From: Arcanobacterium wilhelmae
GTDB lineage: Bacteria > Actinomycetota > Actinomycetes > Actinomycetales > Actinomycetaceae
Length of the DNA: 64,000 nt
Assembly: GCF_029632765.1 (NCBI RefSeq)
Contig: NZ_CP121247.1
Coordinates: 682,001-746,000 of the forward strand
Reading direction: 5' to 3'
A model generated the notes under the pieces. That model saw only the letters and a list, made by a program, of their open reading frames with translations, made no database searches and had not been told where the DNA came from. Numbering within the stretch: the first letter of the stretch is position 1; the number at the start of each line of letters is the position of its first letter. The position numbers were made by a program, and so were the translations under genes. Below, piece after piece: positions 33,881 to 45,700 of this stretch.

Positions 33881-34126
33881 ATGACAGTCCAAATTGCAGT
33901 TCGTATCCCTGATGAGTTAGCGGAGTTTATTGACGCAGAGGTGCATAAAGGTGGCGCACGCAATCGCACTGATTTTGTTACGAGTGCGATTGAGCGTGAT
34001 ATGCGCCGTCGATTGGCCATGCGTGATGCTCAAATTTTGCGTGAGCAGGGGGCAGAGGATGATCTCGACTCCCTAGTTGCGTGGTCAGCGGGGCGGAGCA
34101 GTTCGGTCTTTTCTGACTTGGATTGA
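33881..34126 (+). CDS. Ribbon-helix-helix antitoxin (MazE/CopG-like)
   Basis: 81 residues. VQIAVRIPDELAEFIDAEV is an N-terminal RHH strand and helix, followed by RNRTDFVTSAIERDMRRRL. The C-terminal half is acidic, suited to wrapping the toxin. ATG at 33881 (ATGs at 33875 and 33863 are alternatives). It is followed five bases later by a MazF-like toxin gene. Confidence 0.85.
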   Translation: MTVQIAVRIPDELAEFIDAEVHKGGARNRTDFVTSAIERDMRRRLAMRDAQILREQGAEDDLDSLVAWSAGRSSSVFSDLD

Positions 34127-34131
34127 GAACA

Positions 34132-34434
34132 ATGCGTGAGATCCGTTTAGCGAAATTAGACAAAACTCGCCCAGTCCTTATCTTGACCCGTGAAATAGCG
34201 CTTCCTGCAATGCGGAAAGTGACCGTTGCGCCGATTACCTCAACAATTCGTGGGTTAACCAGCGAAGTACGAGTGGGCCAACGCAACGGTCTTGATCACG
34301 AGTGTGTAGTGGCTTTAGACAACATCACCACGATCCCTCAGACTCTGCTCGGAAAAAGAATCGGCTATTTCTTCGATGAACAGGAAAGTGAATTATCCTT
34401 GGGGCTAAGTCTCGCTTTCGATTTACCTTTCTAG
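34132..34434 (+). CDS. MazF/PemK-family mRNA interferase toxin
   Basis: 100 residues. MREIRLAKLDKTRPVLILTR is the beta-barrel N-terminus (RPVLIL typical of PemK/MazF). MRKVTVAPITSTIRGLTSEV and DHECVVALDNITTIP are the other two conserved blocks, with Arg and Thr positions used in RNA cleavage. ATG at 34132; TTG at 34123 is less likely. Forms a type II toxin-antitoxin operon with the preceding gene. Confidence 0.88.
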   Translation: MREIRLAKLDKTRPVLILTREIALPAMRKVTVAPITSTIRGLTSEVRVGQRNGLDHECVVALDNITTIPQTLLGKRIGYFFDEQESELSLGLSLAFDLPF

Positions 34435-34567
34435 CTACTCTCGGCGGTTGTTTTGGGGCGTGCTCACCCGGTTCAGCACCGGCACGAGCGCGATTAGTGC
34501 GCACAAGGCAAGCGCGATAGCGCCCGCGGGCGCTGCGATGAGCCGCCCGAGCTCCGACGTCGGCGCC
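34435..34567 (-). pseudogene. 3' remnant of a membrane transporter gene
   Basis: On the minus strand, LIAAPAGAIALALCALIALV followed by a charged tail ending NNRRE and a stop at 34435 reads like the last helix of an MFS-type transporter. No start or further upstream part is present. Weak evidence; the stretch to 34675 holds nothing else. Confidence 0.35.
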
Positions 34568-34675
34568 GAAACTTAGCGTCACGCGCGTCGCTCGCCGTCG
34601 CCAAGCGTGCCGTGTAGGGTGGAGCAAAAGCGCGGGCAACACCGCCACGCGTGCACAACCCGCCAAGGAGAGAAC

Positions 34676-35098
34676 ATGAAGAAGATCTGGATTGCCGCAT
34701 GCGTGTATGCTGCGCTCGGCCTGTTTGCGGGCCTGCTGTACCGCACACTCACGCATTCGATGGACGTGATCCCCAAAACCCAGCTGGCCACCCTCCACAC
34801 CCACTTGCTTTCCCTCGGCATGATCGTGATGCTCGTGGTTCTCGCGCTCGACGCCGTCTTCCATATCTCAAATACGCGCGCATTCAAAGGCTTCTTCCAC
34901 GGCTACAACACCGGCCTGGCGCTCACCGCCGGCGTGATGCTCTGGCAGGGGATCGTGCAGCTCGGCGGTCACAAGGCGGGAGCCGCGGCCGCAGGCATCG
35001 CTGGCCTGGGGCACATCGCGATCACCGTTGGCATCGTCTTCTTGCTGGTCAGCCTGGCGGGCCCGGTGCGCGAACTCGCTGCCTCGCGCGAAAGCTGA
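34676..35098 (+). CDS. DUF2871 family small membrane protein
   Basis: 140 residues with four membrane helices. LATLHTHLLSLGMIVMLVVL with its two His is typical of DUF2871. The helix pattern resembles small haem/copper-related membrane proteins, but the function is unknown. ATG at 34676 follows AAGGAG. A hairpin terminator follows. Confidence 0.8.
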   Translation: MKKIWIAACVYAALGLFAGLLYRTLTHSMDVIPKTQLATLHTHLLSLGMIVMLVVLALDAVFHISNTRAFKGFFHGYNTGLALTAGVMLWQGIVQLGGHKAGAAAAGIAGLGHIAITVGIVFLLVSLAGPVRELAASRES

Positions 35099-35120
35099 GC
35101 GCCGGCGTCGGGAATCGGCT

Positions 35121-35149
35121 AAGCGGCGGACCTTGAAAGTCCGCCGCTT
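35121..35149 (+). terminator. Hairpin terminator after the DUF2871 gene
   Basis: Perfect 11-bp stem AAGCGGCGGAC with a 7-nt loop, then TTCGC. Confidence 0.7.
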
Positions 35150-35204
35150 TCGCTGACGCCAAAATACCCCCACCTGCCTGCGCTTTCCCCGGTAGCCTGT
35201 GTGC

Positions 35205-36173
35205 ATGGAGAATCGAGCCGCAGTAGAAATCATCACCTCCCGCGACGTCCCGCTCGGCGGGCCTCGCGCCATGACGGTCAAGCGCACGCTCCCGCAGCGC
35301 CAGCGCTCGCTGATCGGCGCCTGGTGTTTTTGCGACCACTACGGGCCCGACGACGTTTCCGTCACCGGCGGAATGGACGTTGCCCCGCATCCGCACATGG
35401 GCCTGCAAACCGTTTCGTGGCTTTTCGAAGGTCAGATCATGCACAACGACGCAGCCGGCTACCACGCCGTCGTGCGCCCGGGCGAAGCCAACTTCATGAC
35501 CGCCGGCCACGGCATCTCCCACTCCGAAACCTCCACGCAATCCACCACCCGCCTCCACGGCGTGCAACTGTGGGTGGCACTACCCGATTCGGTTCGCGAC
35601 GGCGAGCGTCGCTTCGAAAACTACGTCCCCGAACCGGTTACCTTCGACGGCGGGCAGGTCCTCGTCTTTATGGGTGAACTCCTCGGTTCGACCTCGCCGA
35701 TCACCTGCTTCACACCGCTCGTCGGCGCGGAGATTCGGCTCGACGCCGGTGCGCGCCTCACGCTGGACGTTGCCGAAAGCTTCGAACACGGCCTCCTGCT
35801 CGACGCCGGCGACGTGCTGCTCGAAGGGGTGCCGGTAGAGCGGACGCAACTGGCCTACACCGGCGTCGGCGAAACCTTGCTGACCATCGAAAACACTGGC
35901 CAAACCGAGGCTCGCATGCTCCTCATCGGTGGGGAACCGTTCGAGGAATCGCTCGTGATGTGGTGGAACTTCGTGGGCCGCACGCACGAGGAAATCGAGC
36001 GGGCGCGTGAGGAATGGCAAACCCACTCGGGCCGATTCGGAACCGTCGAAGGCTACATTGGCCACCACCAAGACGGCCCGAGTTGGCTACCCGCGCCCAA
36101 AATGCCACACACGCCGATCCGGCCGCGCATCAACCCCGCACCCGTCGCGCGCCCTGAAATGCGAATCGACTAA
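35205..36173 (+). CDS. Pirin family protein
   Basis: 322 residues, bicupin. The metal-binding motif HPHMGLQTVSWLFEG with a second His/Glu pair in GHGISHSE defines the N-terminal cupin. The C-terminal cupin contains GDVLLEGVPV and LLIGGEPFEE. Pirins have quercetinase or redox-regulator activities; which applies is open. ATG at 35205 without a strong ribosome site. Confidence 0.92.
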   Translation: MENRAAVEIITSRDVPLGGPRAMTVKRTLPQRQRSLIGAWCFCDHYGPDDVSVTGGMDVAPHPHMGLQTVSWLFEGQIMHNDAAGYHAVVRPGEANFMTAGHGISHSETSTQSTTRLHGVQLWVALPDSVRDGERRFENYVPEPVTFDGGQVLVFMGELLGSTSPITCFTPLVGAEIRLDAGARLTLDVAESFEHGLLLDAGDVLLEGVPVERTQLAYTGVGETLLTIENTGQTEARMLLIGGEPFEESLVMWWNFVGRTHEEIERAREEWQTHSGRFGTVEGYIGHHQDGPSWLPAPKMPHTPIRPRINPAPVARPEMRID

Positions 36174-36332
36174 TTTGTGACGCCGAGGCCGGGGGCTACT
36201 ACGAGATGAGAGGGTTTGAAACATCGTGTTGAGCTCGCTCACATAGGGGTCTCCGGCATGGGCATGTGAGCCCTCGCGGAACTAGCCTTAAGAGGTATTC
36301 GATAGTTGCGTTTAGTGGCAAAAGGAGTAGCG

Positions 36333-37472
36333 ATGAGCGCGAAGAAAGACACACCAAGCACTACGGACAAGAACACCAACTCACCACACGCCACTGCCGC
36401 CCAGGAAGGCGTAACGACGCCGGTGCCGGAACAGGTCCAAAAGAACGTTGAGCGAGTCAAGGCAGCCGTTGCGAAGAATCGCGCGCACCAGAACTCGAAG
36501 ATTATCTTGATCGGCGACGGCGCGGTGGGCTCCTCCTACGCGTACGCCCTCACGATCGAGGGGATTGGCCGCGAGCTCGGCATCATCGACCTCAATAAGA
36601 AGAAGGCAATTGGCGACGTGATGGACCTGTCCGACGCCCTGTCCTATACCTCGCCGAAGAAGATTTTTGCGGCGGATTACGAGGATTGTGCCGACGCCGG
36701 CCTGATCGTGATTTGTGGTGGCGCTCCGCAAAAGCCGGGGGAGACCCGCCTTCAGCTCGTGGATAAGAACCTGCGCATTTTCCATGACATTATCTCTTCG
36801 GTGATGGCAACTGGCTTCGACGGCATGATCCTCGTGGCCTCGAACCCGGTGGATATCCTCACATACGCGGCCTGGCGCTTCTCGGGCCTGCCCTCGAGCC
36901 GCGTGTTTGGTTCGGGTACAGCGCTCGATTCGGCGCGTCTACGCAAGGAGATTGGCGAGCTGTTCAACGTGGACGCCCGCTCGGTGCACGCCTACATTAT
37001 GGGCGAGCATGGCGATAGCGAGTTCCCGGTGTGGTCGAACGCGAATATCGGCGGTATGGCCCTCTCGGGCTGGATTATGCGCGATCCGAGCGTGAACTCG
37101 AAGGCGCTGGTGGACATCTTCGACAAGGTGGTCAACGCTGCCTACAAGATCATCGATGCGAAGGGTGCCACCTTCTATGGCATCGGCGTGGCTCTCGCGC
37201 AGATCACAAAGGCGATCGTTCGCGATGAGAACTCGGTTCATGCGATTTCTGCATACCTGGACGGCGAGTTCGGGGTACACGACATCTACACGGGAACTCC
37301 GGCCGTGATCGGAGCCGAGGGCGTGAGCACGGTGATTCCGATCCAGCTCGATATGGTGGAAACCGAGCACTTGGAGAGCTCGGTGAAGGTGCTTCGCGAC
37401 ATCATCGACGAGTCCTTCGCCAAGTTCGAGAAGGACATGGGTATCAAGGTTCCTGCGGGCGTCATCGGCTGA
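36333..37472 (+). CDS. ldh: L-lactate dehydrogenase
   Basis: NADH-dependent reduction of pyruvate to L-lactate, cytoplasmic. 379 residues, about 55-60 longer than usual because of a low-complexity, Thr/Gln-rich N-terminal extension before the Rossmann motif. The motif itself reads IGDGAVGSSYAYAL. Substrate loop GAPQKPGETRLQLV, and catalytic His in MGEHGDSEFPVWS. ATG 36333 follows AAAGGAG. An Ldh suits a fermentative actinomycete. Confidence 0.95.
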   Translation: MSAKKDTPSTTDKNTNSPHATAAQEGVTTPVPEQVQKNVERVKAAVAKNRAHQNSKIILIGDGAVGSSYAYALTIEGIGRELGIIDLNKKKAIGDVMDLSDALSYTSPKKIFAADYEDCADAGLIVICGGAPQKPGETRLQLVDKNLRIFHDIISSVMATGFDGMILVASNPVDILTYAAWRFSGLPSSRVFGSGTALDSARLRKEIGELFNVDARSVHAYIMGEHGDSEFPVWSNANIGGMALSGWIMRDPSVNSKALVDIFDKVVNAAYKIIDAKGATFYGIGVALAQITKAIVRDENSVHAISAYLDGEFGVHDIYTGTPAVIGAEGVSTVIPIQLDMVETEHLESSVKVLRDIIDESFAKFEKDMGIKVPAGVIG

Positions 37473-37486
37473 TTTTCTCAGAAGTG

Positions 37487-37521
37487 AGCGGTGAGGCGGC
37501 AATGCCGCCTCACCGCTTTAT
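37487..37521 (+). terminator. Hairpin terminator after ldh
   Basis: Perfect 14-bp stem AGCGGTGAGGCGGC with an AAT loop and a TTTATT tail. Confidence 0.85.
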
Positions 37522-37610
37522 TGTGCCCCGTCAGTTTCAGTTGCTGCCGACGCCGGTGCCCACCGACGCCGGTGCTAGCCGTTGCGTTGGCATCCGAAAA
37601 CGCCGCTAGA
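37522..37610. repeat. Two tandem CCGACGCCGGTGC units in the ldh-argH spacer
   Basis: CCGACGCCGGTGC occurs twice, 15 bases apart (37547-37573). The same 10-mer core appears in many other spacers of the window. No gene is present. Confidence 0.5.
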
Positions 37611-39014
37611 TCACTGCGCACCCGCCGAGATCCTGAGAGTGGCGAGTTCTGAACGCACCGCCGCGATATCTGCCACCACGGCCGCAGGCGCGGGGCCTCC
37701 GGGGATGTTTCGGCGTGCCACGCATGCGTCAATGTCGAGGAAGCCGTACACGTCATCCTCGATCACGTCTGACTCGGCCTGGAAAACTTCAAGCGGGAGA
37801 TCTTCGAGAACCGTGCCGTGTTCGATGCAGTAGTGGACGAGCGCCCCGGAGTGTGCGTGAGCCTCGCGGAACGGCACTCCCTTCGTCACCAGGTAGTCAG
37901 CAAGGTCGGTGGCGTTCGTAAAGCCGCCGGCGGCGGCCTCGCGCATCCGCTCCTCGCGCACGTCCAGCATGGCGATCATGCCGGTGAACGCCGGAACCAC
38001 GAGCCGCACTGTATCCACAACGTCGAAAATCGCCTCCTTATCCTCCTGCAAGTCTTTGTTATAGGCGAGGGGGAGGTTCTTCATCATCGTGAGCAACCCG
38101 AGGAGGTGCCCGAAGACGCGAGAGGTTTTCCCACGGGTCAGTTCGGCCACATCGGGGTTCTTTTTCTGTGGCATGATCGAGGATCCGGTGGCGTAGGCAT
38201 CGTCGATCTCGACGAATGCGAACTCGGCCGAGCTCCACAGGATCACCTCTTCGCTCAGGCGCGAGAGGTGCATCATGAACAGCGAGAGCGCCGCCGCAAC
38301 TTCCACAACGTAGTCGCGGTCCGCGACGGCGTCGATCGAGTTCCCCATCACCGCATCGAAGCCGAGCAACTCGGCGCTCATTGCGCGGTCGATCGGATAG
38401 GTGGTCGTAGCGAGCGCGGCCGCGCCGAGCGGGGAGACGTTCGCCCGCGCCCCGGCGTCGGCAAGCCGCGCCAGATCGCGCACAAACATGTGTGCGTAGG
38501 CCATGAGGTGGTGACCGAACGTGATGGGCTGGGCTCGCTGGAGGTGCGTGTAGCCGGGCATCACGGTGGAGGTGTGGGCCTCGGCTACAGCAATCACCGT
38601 GGTGGTGAGCTCGCCAATCATTGCCGTGAGCGTTGCTAACTCGCCACGCATCCACAGTCGTAGATCGGTGGCCACCTGATCGTTACGGGACCGGGCGGTA
38701 TGGAGTTTCTTTCCGGGCTCGCCAATGCGCGCCGTGAGCTCCTCTTCGACAAACATATGGATGTCTTCCGCACCGTTATCGAAAGCGAGCGTGCCCGATT
38801 CGATATCAGCCTGGATGCCGCGCAGCCCGCCAACGATCGCGTCGCGCTCGGTATCCGTCAGCACGCCGACTGCTGCCAGCATGGTGGCGTGCGCGATCGA
38901 GCCGGCGATATCCGCGGCGTACATGCGCTGGTCGAAGCCGAGCGAGGAGTTCATCTTCGCCACATCGGCGGCAGTCGCCTTTTGGAACCGCCCGTCCCAC
39001 ATCATTTTCGCCAT
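37611..39014 (-). CDS. argH: Argininosuccinate lyase
   Basis: Last step of arginine biosynthesis, cleaving argininosuccinate to arginine and fumarate. 467 residues. The fumarase/aspartase superfamily signature is GSSIMPQKKNPD. N-terminal binding motif LHTARSRNDQVATDLRLW and HTSTVMPGYTHLQRAQPI complete the active site. ATG 39014 lies one base after the argG stop, so the two are cotranscribed. Start chosen at MAKMMWDGRF; the upstream frame overlaps argG. Confidence 0.97.
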   Translation of the reverse strand: MAKMMWDGRFQKATAADVAKMNSSLGFDQRMYAADIAGSIAHATMLAAVGVLTDTERDAIVGGLRGIQADIESGTLAFDNGAEDIHMFVEEELTARIGEPGKKLHTARSRNDQVATDLRLWMRGELATLTAMIGELTTTVIAVAEAHTSTVMPGYTHLQRAQPITFGHHLMAYAHMFVRDLARLADAGARANVSPLGAAALATTTYPIDRAMSAELLGFDAVMGNSIDAVADRDYVVEVAAALSLFMMHLSRLSEEVILWSSAEFAFVEIDDAYATGSSIMPQKKNPDVAELTRGKTSRVFGHLLGLLTMMKNLPLAYNKDLQEDKEAIFDVVDTVRLVVPAFTGMIAMLDVREERMREAAAGGFTNATDLADYLVTKGVPFREAHAHSGALVHYCIEHGTVLEDLPLEVFQAESDVIEDDVYGFLDIDACVARRNIPGGPAPAAVVADIAAVRSELATLRISAGAQ

Positions 39015-39015
39015 G

Positions 39016-40233
<1,218 letters not shown>

Positions 40234-40245
40234 TGGGGAACTCCT

Positions 40246-40268
40246 GAAAATAGTGAATAAATATCCGC
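40246..40268 (-). promoter_or_regulatory. Possible ArgR (ARG-box-like) site
   Basis: TGAATAAATAT, AT-rich, just upstream of the argG ribosome site. ArgR boxes in Gram-positives resemble TGAATAANNATTCA; only one half is well matched here. Low confidence. Confidence 0.3.
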
Positions 40269-40308
40269 TTATGGTGATAACTATACTCTTGAGCGGTGGT
40301 GATGCAAA

Positions 40309-40343
40309 TCCACAATATGGATTTTTTAATTCCATATTGTGGA
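40309..40343. promoter_or_regulatory. 13-bp perfect inverted repeat in argG-guaB1 divergent region
   Basis: TCCACAATATGGA and its complement with a 9-nt AT-rich spacer. Placed 75 bases from argG and 150 from guaB1, in a divergent promoter region where a terminator makes little sense; more likely an operator. Confidence 0.55.
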
Positions 40344-40449
40344 CGCAGAGGAAATTAGTGCCCGTTTTTCACCCCTGCAAAACCCCGAAATGTCGCCATT
40401 GGCCAAATAGCGAGACGCACTAATCTCGAAATATGAGATTCTTGTGTGA

Positions 40450-41937
<1,488 letters not shown>

Positions 41938-41943
41938 CCTCCC

Positions 41944-41991
41944 GACGTCGGTGCCCGCCGAGCGTTAAGACGCGCCCTGGGCACCGGCGTC
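41944..41991 (+). terminator. GACG(T/C)CGGTGCCC inverted repeat between guaB1 and purA
   Basis: Arms 41944-41956 and 41979-41991 pair over 13 bases with one G-U; the loop is 22 bases. It contains the recurrent GACGTCGG core. Weak terminator or processing site. Confidence 0.45.
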
Positions 41992-42034
41992 GCCAGGTGC
42001 CGCAAAACACAAACTTCACAAAGAAAGAACAGTA

Positions 42035-43318
42035 ATGACGGATCAGATCGCAGCAATCGTGGGAATCAACTGGGGCGACGAAGGTAAGGGGCGCATGGTC
42101 GATCTTCTCGCCGCCCAATACGACGTGGTGGCGCGCTACCAGGGCGGCGGGAACGCTGGCCACACGGTGGTCAACGAGCATGGCACGTTCGCGCTTCACC
42201 TGCTGCCGTCGGGTATTTTCAACCCGGGCGTGATCAACGTGCTTGGCAACGGCGTGGCCGTGAACGCCGAGCAACTCATGCGCGAGATCGACGACGTTGC
42301 GGCGCAGGGTGTGGCCGTGACGCCACAGAACCTGGTGGTTTCCGAGCGTGCCTCGCTACTGCTGCCGTGGCACCGCGACCGGGACAACCTCGAGGAGGCG
42401 CGCCTTGCGGATAAGCAGTACGGCTCCACGAAGCAGGGGATTGCGCCGTTCTATTCGGACAAGTTTGCGAAGAAGACGATCCTCGCGGGCGAGCTGCGTA
42501 ATCGCGAGGCGCTGCGCAAGCACGTGGCGCTGCTGCTCGAGTGGGAGAACCTCACTCTTGAGGGCGTGTACGGGGCCGAACCGACGTCGCTGGACGATGT
42601 AATGGAATGGATTGACGAGTGGGCGATGCGCATGGTTCCGTTCCTGGCTGACCCTGCGCAGGTGCTCGGCGACGCCCGCGCGGCCGGCAAGCGTATCCTG
42701 TTCGAGGCGCAGCTTGGCGCGCTTCGCGACATCGACTTCGGTATCCACCCGTTCACGACCTCGTCGAATACGATCGCTGCATACGCGCCGGTTGGCTCTG
42801 GCTTGCCGAGCGCCCGCGTGGAGCGCGTGGTAGGCGTGGTGAAGGCCTACTCGACGGCGGTGGGTGCTGGCCCGTTCGTGTGCGAGTGGGACGGCGAGAA
42901 GGCGGATCGTCTGCGCGACGCCGGCGGCGAGTATGGCGCGACGACGGGGCGCCCGCGCCGCGTTGGCCCGATCGACATCGTGGCCACCCGCTATGGCGTT
43001 GAGGTTCAGGGCGCTACCGAGATCGCGCTGACGAAGATGGACGTGCTGTCCGACATGGACGAGATCCCGGTTGTCGAGGCCTACGAGCTCGACGGCGAAC
43101 GCACCGAGCGTTTCCCGTTCCCCTCCGATCTGGACCGTGCCCGCCCGATCGAAACCTCGCTGCCGGGCTGGCGCACCGACATCTCCGGCGCGCGCACCTG
43201 GGACGAACTTCCGCAAGAAGCACGCGACTACGTGGAGTATGTTGAGTCCAAGATCGGCGCGCGCATCAGCTACGTGTCGGTGGGCGCCGAACGCGACGCC
43301 TACATTGTGCGCAACTGA
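42035..43318 (+). CDS. purA: Adenylosuccinate synthetase
   Basis: GTP-dependent conversion of IMP to adenylosuccinate. 427 residues. NWGDEGKGRMVDLLA carries the catalytic Asp and P-loop. GGGNAGHTVV, GSTKQGIAP and GTTTGRPRR-like motifs (ATTGRPRRVGPID) follow. ATG 42035 after AAAGAAAGAA. Upstream of purB and downstream of guaB1: an adenine-nucleotide interconversion cluster. Confidence 0.97.
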   Translation: MTDQIAAIVGINWGDEGKGRMVDLLAAQYDVVARYQGGGNAGHTVVNEHGTFALHLLPSGIFNPGVINVLGNGVAVNAEQLMREIDDVAAQGVAVTPQNLVVSERASLLLPWHRDRDNLEEARLADKQYGSTKQGIAPFYSDKFAKKTILAGELRNREALRKHVALLLEWENLTLEGVYGAEPTSLDDVMEWIDEWAMRMVPFLADPAQVLGDARAAGKRILFEAQLGALRDIDFGIHPFTTSSNTIAAYAPVGSGLPSARVERVVGVVKAYSTAVGAGPFVCEWDGEKADRLRDAGGEYGATTGRPRRVGPIDIVATRYGVEVQGATEIALTKMDVLSDMDEIPVVEAYELDGERTERFPFPSDLDRARPIETSLPGWRTDISGARTWDELPQEARDYVEYVESKIGARISYVSVGAERDAYIVRN

Positions 43319-43411
43319 CTTGCGCAGGCAGCCAGCGTCGGCGAAAACAGAACACCGACGTCGGGCGCGCTGGCTGAGCAAGCTGGCGCGCCGGGGTCGC
43401 GAGAGGAAAAA

Positions 43412-44836
43412 ATGAGCGAAACGAAAAATCGGTATGTGAGCCCGCTGGGGGAGCGCTACGCGTCGGAGACGATGATGGAGCTGTTCTCGCCGCGCACGCG
43501 CGTTGCTACCTGGCGCAAACTCTGGGTGAGCTTGGCACGAGCCCAGCACGAGCTTGGGCTACCGGTGAGCGCGCAGCAGGTCGCGGCGCTGGAAGCCGCC
43601 GCCGACGACATCCGGTTCGATGTGATCGAGGCGCGCGAGGCTGAGGTGCGCCACGACGTGATGGCGAACGTGTACTCGTTCGGGCAGGTCGCGCCCGAGG
43701 CCGCCGGGATTATTCACCTCGGTGCGACGAGCTGCTACGTGACCGACAATGCGGACCTGGTGATCTACCGCGACGCGCTCGACAAAGTGCGCGAAGGGCT
43801 CGTGGCTGTGATTGCGAATCTTGCCGATTTTGCGGATAGTTACAAGGCGATGCCGACCCTCGGCTACACGCACTACCAGCCTGCGCAGCTTGTGACCGTG
43901 GGCAAGCGCGCCACGCTCTGGCTGCAGGATTTTATGGCGGATCTTGAGGAGCTCGATTTCGTTGTTTCGACGATCAAGTTCCTTGGCTGCCGCGGCACCA
44001 CCGGAACCGAAGCGAGCTTTGTGGAGCTGTTCGACGGCGACGGCGGTGCAATCGACGAGATGAACCGGCGGATTGCCGACGATTTCGGGTTCAACAAGCT
44101 CTTCGACGTTGCCGGGCAGACGTATCCGCGCAAGTTCGATGCGCGGATCATGAGCGTGCTTGCAGGCGTGGCCACGAGCGCGTATCGAATGGCGCAAGAT
44201 ATTCGTCTGCTTCAGCATGATCGCCAGGTGGAAGAGCCCTTCGAGGCGCACCAGATCGGCTCGAGCGCGATGCCGTACAAGCGCAATCCGATGCGTACCG
44301 AGCGCATTTGTTCCCTGGCGCGTTACGTGATCGCGGATGCGGCGAACGCCTCCGCGACGGCGAGTGCCCAGTGGCTTGAGCGCACGCTCGATGATTCGGC
44401 GAACCGGCGGATTTCGGTACCCGAGGCGTTCTTGGGTGTGGATGCGATCCTGAAAATCGCCGCGAACGTGACTTTCGGTTTGCACGTGAACGATGCGATT
44501 GTGGCGAAGGCTGTGCGCGATTACCTGCCGTTTATCGCTACCGAAAACATTTTGATGGAAGGCGTCAAGCGTGGGGGAGACCGCCAGGAACTCCACGAGA
44601 TCATTCGTGAAGAATCGCTCGCAGCAACCGCGAAAATGAAGGTCGGCGAGCCCTTCGATTTGCTCGGCGCGCTTGCCGAGCACCCTGAGTTTGGCATGAG
44701 CCCGAAGGAGTTTGCGCAGGCCCTCGACCCGTCCGCCTACATCGGTCGATGCCCGCAGCAGGTGGATGCGTACCTGGAAAAAGTGCGTGCCGTGATCGGG
44801 GAGCAAGCCAAAGAAAACCCGCAGCTCGCGGTGTGA
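43412..44836 (+). CDS. purB: Adenylosuccinate lyase
   Basis: Splits adenylosuccinate to AMP and fumarate, and SAICAR to AICAR. 474 residues. The superfamily signature is GSSAMPYKRNPMRTERI; His in GATSCYVTDNADL and TLGYTHYQPAQLVTVG form the active site. ATG 43412 follows GAGAGGAAAAA. A bidirectional hairpin terminator follows. Confidence 0.97.
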   Translation: MSETKNRYVSPLGERYASETMMELFSPRTRVATWRKLWVSLARAQHELGLPVSAQQVAALEAAADDIRFDVIEAREAEVRHDVMANVYSFGQVAPEAAGIIHLGATSCYVTDNADLVIYRDALDKVREGLVAVIANLADFADSYKAMPTLGYTHYQPAQLVTVGKRATLWLQDFMADLEELDFVVSTIKFLGCRGTTGTEASFVELFDGDGGAIDEMNRRIADDFGFNKLFDVAGQTYPRKFDARIMSVLAGVATSAYRMAQDIRLLQHDRQVEEPFEAHQIGSSAMPYKRNPMRTERICSLARYVIADAANASATASAQWLERTLDDSANRRISVPEAFLGVDAILKIAANVTFGLHVNDAIVAKAVRDYLPFIATENILMEGVKRGGDRQELHEIIREESLAATAKMKVGEPFDLLGALAEHPEFGMSPKEFAQALDPSAYIGRCPQQVDAYLEKVRAVIGEQAKENPQLAV

Positions 44837-44912
44837 GGTGAGCTTCGGCGTGAGGTGTTCTGGGCGCTTGGCTGAGCTGAGAGTGCCCAGTTGGCAGTAG
44901 TTTGAGAGACCG

Positions 44913-44942
44913 GGTGGCCGGCGAGAATCCTCGCCGGCCACC
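44913..44942. terminator. Bidirectional terminator between purB and a convergent gene
   Basis: 13-bp stem GGTGGCCGGCGAG with an AATC loop. Confidence 0.75.
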
Positions 44943-44949
44943 TGCTCGT

Positions 44950-45408
44950 CTATCCCATTCTTTCGAGGCGGCGAGTGACGTACGGAGCTAGCGCCGAGAG
45001 GACGCCGATGACGAGCGCTTGCTTTGTGTGTGGCAGTTTGCGTCCGCGGTCTCCGGCGCGTACGGCCCGGCGGTAGATCGTCTTCTCGCCCCAGATAGTC
45101 AGCGCGACCGATCCAGCAAGTACCGCTCCGCCCGCGCTGAGGGCGATTGCTTTTGTTGTGGTGTCGTAGGCTGTAAAGTCTTCCCATACTTGCGCAGTGG
45201 CAGGCTTTGCGTCGTCGTGAGTATCGCCGTCGACGTCGGTGGGGCGAGGTTCGTTTGCTGCGTTCATTGCTCCGAGACCGGCAACAATTGCCGTTTTAAG
45301 TAAGCCTCTAGCGACACGTGAGCGCACAAAATCGGGTAGCGCATAGTAGGCGGTGGTGCCAGCGCCCATGATGATCGCTTCAGTGGTGGCAGAAAATTTC
45401 AGGTTCAT
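44950..45408 (-). CDS. Small membrane protein, unknown function (152 aa)
   Basis: Three hydrophobic segments: residues about 10-26 (AIIMGAGTTAYYALP), 87-107 (AIALSAGGAVLAGSVALTIW) and 131-145. An acidic Asp-rich loop lies between the first two. Not assigned to any family I recognise. ATG 45408 follows GAAAGGGGCTC... (ribosome site AAGGGGC). Monocistronic between two terminator-like inverted repeats. Confidence 0.7.
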   Translation of the reverse strand: MNLKFSATTEAIIMGAGTTAYYALPDFVRSRVARGLLKTAIVAGLGAMNAANEPRPTDVDGDTHDDAKPATAQVWEDFTAYDTTTKAIALSAGGAVLAGSVALTIWGEKTIYRRAVRAGDRGRKLPHTKQALVIGVLSALAPYVTRRLERMG

Positions 45409-45558
45409 GGTGAGCCCCTTCGTCGGCGTTGACTTTCCCCTATCTTGCCATCGGTTCGTTTGTCAGTGAGTAGGCCCTTCGTCGGAGATTTCTCAAACAT
45501 CTGTGGAAAAGGGCTGAATTTATCGTGAACGTATCCTCGTTTAGTGGCGCAAATAGGC

Positions 45559-45599
45559 CAATTCGCCCGGGAGGGGAGAGATAACTCCCGGGCGAATTG
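45559..45599. terminator. 15-bp perfect inverted repeat
   Basis: CAATTCGCCCGGGAG with complement and an 11-nt purine loop. A stable hairpin in a divergent spacer with no gene reading into it; role unclear (insulator, attenuator or terminator of an unseen small RNA). Confidence 0.5.
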
Positions 45600-45673
45600 A
45601 GTTTGGGTCTTTCGTCCGCTTCGTGGAGGTTGTAGACTGCCAGCGTGTGGTGGAGGTAACAATAAACCACACA

Positions 45674-45700
45674 CCTAGATGATAACAATTATCGACTAGG
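45674..45700. promoter_or_regulatory. Dyad operator-like site before alcohol dehydrogenase
   Basis: CCTAG at one end and CTAGG at the other frame GATAACAATTATC, giving an imperfect 27-bp dyad 58-84 bases upstream of the gene start. Confidence 0.45.

Noticed and set aside
42356..43549. 397-codon open frame opposite purA
   Set aside because: Mirror frame of purA with Arg/His-rich composition and no domain.
43559..45187. 542-codon open frame opposite purB
   Set aside because: Antisense of purB running into the next gene; no protein-like motifs.
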